NCBI RefSeq assembly: GCF_954871325.1
Contig: NC_088779.1
Span: 8,496,846 to 8,560,845 of the forward strand
DNA length: 64,000 nucleotides
Source: Gordionus sp. m RMFG-2023
Lineage: Eukaryota > Nematomorpha > Gordioida > Chordodea > Parachordodidae
Direction of reading: 5' to 3'
Part shown: positions 61,001 to 64,000 of the stretch, in pieces
Position numbering within the stretch: position 1 is the first letter of the stretch
Layout: every line of letters starts with the position of its first letter
Program-made: the position numbers and the translations under genes
The notes under the pieces: generated by a model
Databases searched by the model: none
Told to the model about the DNA's origin: nothing
What the model saw: only the letters and a program-made list of their open reading frames with translations

Positions 61001-62985
61001 TCATTTTTATTATGACCATCTAAATCTTTCGTACCTTATCAACGATTATAGTTTTTGTTATTTTTTTTAGTTTTCTTGTAGGATATTTTTTTTAATTAGT
61101 GATTCACCTAATTCTTTTAGTTAGACACATAGTCTGTTAAAATTAGAATTCAAATATATTTTCTTCAAGTGGTTTATTATTATAATTTTAATCATCATAA
61201 TGTTATAATCGTTTAAAGTCAATACTCGATTTTTATAAATCATATTTTTAGTTGCCCTAGGGAATCTTTTTTAGAATATATAGTTTTTTTAAAATGGTTA
61301 CAACAATATATTTACATTTTATTTAAAAAATTATAAATAAAAAAATTGATTGAATTGATGATTTTAAATTCTTTGAGGGATATAAAAAATGATTATTCGA
61401 AATATAAAATGTTATACTTTATAATAAGAAAATATATTTTTATTATTTTTAACGATAGCGCCACCTATAATATATTTATTTATTTCTAAATTATTTTCTC
61501 TATTAATATTTTTACTTAAATATTTAATATTCATTTCATGAGATATATCATTTTTAATGGGGCACCTTCCATAAAAATTATTTATTTTTAAAGTAATTTT
61601 GTAATATCTTAAGGAGAATTTTGAGAACTATAAAATGATCTAAATTTATTACTATAGACTAAAAAAAATTTGAGTAAAGATTGATTAAAAGAGGAAAAGG
61701 CTACTATCGAACTAAAAAGGTCCATAACTTAGGATAGAGCATTAAAATTTTGATTTGTATAAAATATTAGCCTTCATGACAAGTTTCATTTCAATTTAAA
61801 TATGGTCATCCAAAAATCATATTATTTAAGTTGACTTTTCATGAAGTAAAGATAATGCCAAATAAATTTTGTCTAAATGTAGATACAAGTTCAAATAATT
61901 TACATTTCCAATAGATATTTTGGAATAAATATTTTTTAAATAAAAATCATAAATAATGTTATTCTTTTTTTAAACTATAAAAGTGAGTAATTTACAATAT
62001 TTTTAATATAACTATATTAAAATTTTCATTAACTTATAAGTAAGATGTAAAATGCACATGGGAATGGAAAACTTATAGGCCTCTGTGTTTTGGTTTGAAA
62101 ATGAGCTCTGAGAGAACCATAACCAGATCCAATATTTCCATCAGAAACAACTATTATCTGATAATTATATTTTTTTAAACTATAATAAATACAAATAAAT
62201 ATGTCATAAATATTGCTTAACAAAAATTCTGTATAACTTTAATGAAAATAAAATTATGGAGTTGATGGCTAGGGTATTACCATATTATTCCAGTCAAGGC
62301 TTAAAATCTTAAAAACACTATTTTCTTAAATTTTTGCCTAAAAATTTATCTTTTCAATTCTTATGATGGGAGTTCAAAAGCCCTCTCCTTAGTGACACCA
62401 TTGGCAAATAAATTATGGAGAGCTCACATTTTTTAAAATATTTTTAAAATTATGGATTATGGACATAACTTTGGCTAATCTATTACTAATTTTATTATAT
62501 ATATTTATAAAAAAATATATAATTATTGGTTAATCAAATAAAGCAATATAATTATGTGTGCACAAAAATTAGGCACATGTAAGTTAAATAATTAGATCAA
62601 TTATTTACCTACATTAAATGTTTCATTTGTACCCCATTCTTTTAAAAGCATTAAAGACAGGTCATTTAAAGCAGCAATAAGAGAGCATTTGTTTTGAACT
62701 TTCACACTACTTATTTTATTTTTCAACATTTCATAATTTTTTGTAAATGGTGCGACTAGCTTTAAATCCGATGAAAATGTGGTCTATATTATTAAATATT
62801 ACTAAATAAAAATATATAATTATAAAATTTACAAGTGATATAAGTTCAATATTTTGATTTGGTAACAAATTTTCTAACATGCTGATAAGCATTTGTTTCG
62901 CAAAGGATAGTTTATCCAATTTTATTTCATTATCAAAGCTCTTTATCATCGACAAGGAGTTGTCTAACAAAATTTGAGTGGGCAT
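52069..62985 (-). CDS. INTS14: Integrator complex subunit 14 (VWA9), seven exons, 591 aa
   Basis: INTS14 is a von Willebrand A-domain subunit of the nuclear Integrator complex, which cleaves nascent snRNA and other Pol II transcripts. It pairs with INTS13 and INTS10 and binds nucleic acid. Exons (minus): 62833-62985, 62613-62783, 62034-62157, 56025-56253, 53980-54197, 53475-53720, 52069-52703, all in phase. The N-terminus MPTQILLDNSLSM carries the metal-site D-x-S-x-S (D8, S10, S12). SDGNIGSGYGSLR is the later metal-site loop. CGNITGKASIFP and KHLLLPV match the middle domain. KIPSFLVLLHGSLKIENMAA and CENKKKSNLYLSTL match the beta-barrel. GPDPSPTLGRL, KRSY and RCARLAKKLL match the C-terminal part. 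It is longer than the human protein (518 aa), mainly because of a Ser/Asn/Thr-rich stretch at about 395-470. Intron 1 is 49 bp and intron 3 is 5.8 kb. Confidence 0.9.
54258..54375. repeat. Truncated GC-block hAT MITE
   Basis: Left end CAGTGGTCTGCAATACCTGG followed by GGGCTGGGC and GGGCGGGG blocks. No right end was found, so it looks truncated, possibly by events linked to the hAT at 54458. In INTS14 intron 4. Confidence 0.4.
54458..55829 (+). mobile_element. hAT element in INTS14 intron 4
   Basis: Starts CAGGGTTGGCAAGCC and ends GCTAACTCTG, inverted CAGRGTTRGC ends. Flanking 8-mers ATTTAAAT (54450-54457) and ATTTTAAT (55830-55837) differ at one base. GGTCAATTGAC occurs near both ends. At about 54835-55130 the plus strand shows TAVFASNFPFHM, then broken pieces similar to RRWVTGPHLS, the N-terminal part of BED-type hAT transposases (A.MIFATN.PF..V....F..........PSR..LSG..L). 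The frame is interrupted and the catalytic core is lost. Confidence 0.7.
58370..59661 (-). mobile_element. hAT element in INTS14 intron 3
   Basis: Starts CAGGCGCGTACACAGGAATT and ends GCTGCGTACGCCAATG. Flanking 8-mers TGTAAGTC (58362-58369) and TGTGAGTC (59662-59669) differ at one base. G-tracts and C-tracts adjoin both ends as in the 2042-3780 element. On the minus strand at about 59250-59340 it reads VCLTRWNLHHQTVAAFMEL, the LxxTRW block of hAT transposases, and at about 59010-59100 DLIKKMRLAESILSELKEIR. The frame is otherwise broken. GC-block repeat sequence (58440-58577, ending CTGCAGGGCTCTG) is nested near the left end. Confidence 0.75.
60170..60960 (-). pseudogene. Unidentified decayed coding stretch in INTS14 intron 3
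   Basis: I do not recognise this. On the minus strand, protein-like segments remain between interruptions: SNNFYTYNDYLLIGLPWKHY, FINLFVEKIAPFLLHSPYHL, GLNNLKELYNRFKEVNPYIK and KDFKCIIIDGGK. The residues look like real protein (mixed hydrophobic and charged, low repetition) rather than chance frames in AT-rich DNA. It lies just outside the hAT element at 58370-59661, so it could be part of a different mobile element or a retropseudogene. No termini or target duplications were found. Confidence 0.35.
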
Positions 62986-63115
62986 CGCTGAAAAAATGAA
63001 CTAAAAACGTGAACAAGTCATCTTTCTACATTCTGTCACTTATTAAAGCAGAAAGAAAGTGATTAATGGCAGCTGTCTTATATGCGTCTCATAATATCCT
63101 AAATAATATATAAAT

Positions 63116-63200
63116 CAGAGACCTGCAGGCCCGGCCATAAGTCCAGCACGGGTACCAGAGCCGAGCCGTATTTTGAATTTTTAAAATATACCCGGGCCTA
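63116..63200. repeat. GC-block hAT MITE, left end only
   Basis: CAGAGACCTGCAGGCCCGGC opens a short GC-rich block ending about 63200 with ACCCGGGCC. No right end was found. It lies about 130 bp upstream of the INTS14 start codon. Confidence 0.4.
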
Positions 63201-63678
63201 TATTCGTCAATTAGATATGGTTATAATGTTTATATATAATTATGATTAATATAATGTTTGGTAGAAGTTAACACTAGCTACACTAGCTAACACTCATAGT
63301 ATCTATTACATAATAAAATTATAGTTTCCTTCCATGGAATAAATACGCAAAGAATTAAATACATTATTATATAATATATTGTTGAATATGTTGATCGATG
63401 TTATTTTATTATTTATTTTGCAATTGATTTTATTTTTATATGAATTTGTATTTTAATTTAATCGATGAAAATTTTATATTAACTTCTTTTTTTTTGCATC
63501 AATTTGTATTAGTTATTTTTTTTATATTGTTTAAAAAAGGATATATAAAGAGAAATTGTTTTTGTTGAAAGAGGATAAGAAAAATGTAATTTATCTTTAA
63601 AAATAAATAATTTATCATAAAATAAAATTTTAATTATGATTAAAAATAAAACTATAATCATTATAAAATGTGATATAA

Positions 63679-64000
63679 TTATCTGTAATAAAATGTGGAT
63701 CTAATACAATTCCAACATGGAGGCCTATCTACGTCTGAACTCTGCGTAAGTAATATCTCAAAATTTGATCTTGATTTTGCAATGTACATTTATTATATTT
63801 CATGCCTTTATCAATTATAATTCTCCTACGATGGATGCTTTGAACAATTCCACATATATACCTGAATTCGACAAGCTGGATTTCCCAAAAATTTAGTAGC
63901 GATGACAGCGCCTACATAGGGAAATTGCAGAATTTCTTCGACATCAGCAAGATCTCCAATGAAGAAAAGGCCGCTTTGTTTCTTTGAAGTCTTCCAGATG
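63679..64000 (-). CDS. Partial gene at the window edge, product unknown
   Basis: The minus strand is open from the window end to 63862 (46 codons, with FFIGDLADVEEILQFPYVGA then VIATKFLGNPACRIQ) and finishes at a CAG/GTATAT donor. An acceptor (TTACGCAG) at 63742-63743 would join it in phase to 63679-63741, ending SSDVDRPPCWNCIRSTFYYR and TAA. The exon is far less AT-rich than the surroundings, and its GC bias by codon position (first position high) favours this strand. I do not recognise the protein. Alternatively the plus strand has an ATG at 63717 (MEAYLRLNS, donor GTAAGT at 63743) that could splice into SSDDSAYIGKLQNFF, giving a protein of about 46 aa. Only one of these readings can be right. 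Confidence 0.4.

Overview
The window is animal (metazoan) nuclear DNA. It is very AT-rich, its genes are split by spliceosomal introns (some only 45-54 bp, others over 4 kb), and it is full of degraded transposons. The two recognisable host genes, IMP dehydrogenase and the Integrator subunit INTS14, are animal-like in sequence. The GNAT+YitH-type acetyltransferases and the RTE and hAT elements fit an AT-rich invertebrate. I cannot name the phylum from the sequence alone.

Layout. 0-4.1 kb: an unassigned reading frame interrupted by a hAT element, then a second hAT element nested inside a third, each with 8-bp target duplications. 4.2-6.4 kb: short inverted-repeat elements and one orphan ORF. 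6.44-9.46 kb: an essentially full-length but dead RTE-clade LINE (minus strand) whose 5' end looks like a tRNA and lies inside the target-site duplication. 10.6-26.2 kb (minus): a complete 13-exon IMPDH gene (506 codons plus stop) whose introns carry many small hAT-like and other MITEs. 26.5-30.3 kb: a large, decayed hAT element containing a tRNA-derived SINE.

31.2-47.6 kb: a large inverted duplication with two arms of about 6 kb and a spacer of about 4.3 kb. Each arm carries one long GNAT+YitH-type acetyltransferase gene (three exons, 437 and 436 aa, both intact, convergent) and one short single-domain paralogue (intact in the left arm, broken in the right). Fragments of a further copy lie in the spacer, and another broken copy follows at 48.2-49.0 kb, making at least six family members. 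Each arm also carries the same hAT relic with the same nested MITE, so both elements inserted before the duplication.

52.1-63.0 kb (minus): a complete seven-exon INTS14 gene (591 aa), with two hAT relics and an unidentified decayed coding stretch in its introns. 63.7-64.0 kb: the edge of another gene.

The host genes do not form an operon-like functional unit. IMPDH makes guanine nucleotides in the cytosol, INTS14 is part of the nuclear Integrator complex, and the acetyltransferases are a locally amplified family of unknown substrate. All exon boundaries were set by eye from GT/AG sites, reading-frame phase and remembered family alignments, so boundaries may be off by a base or two.
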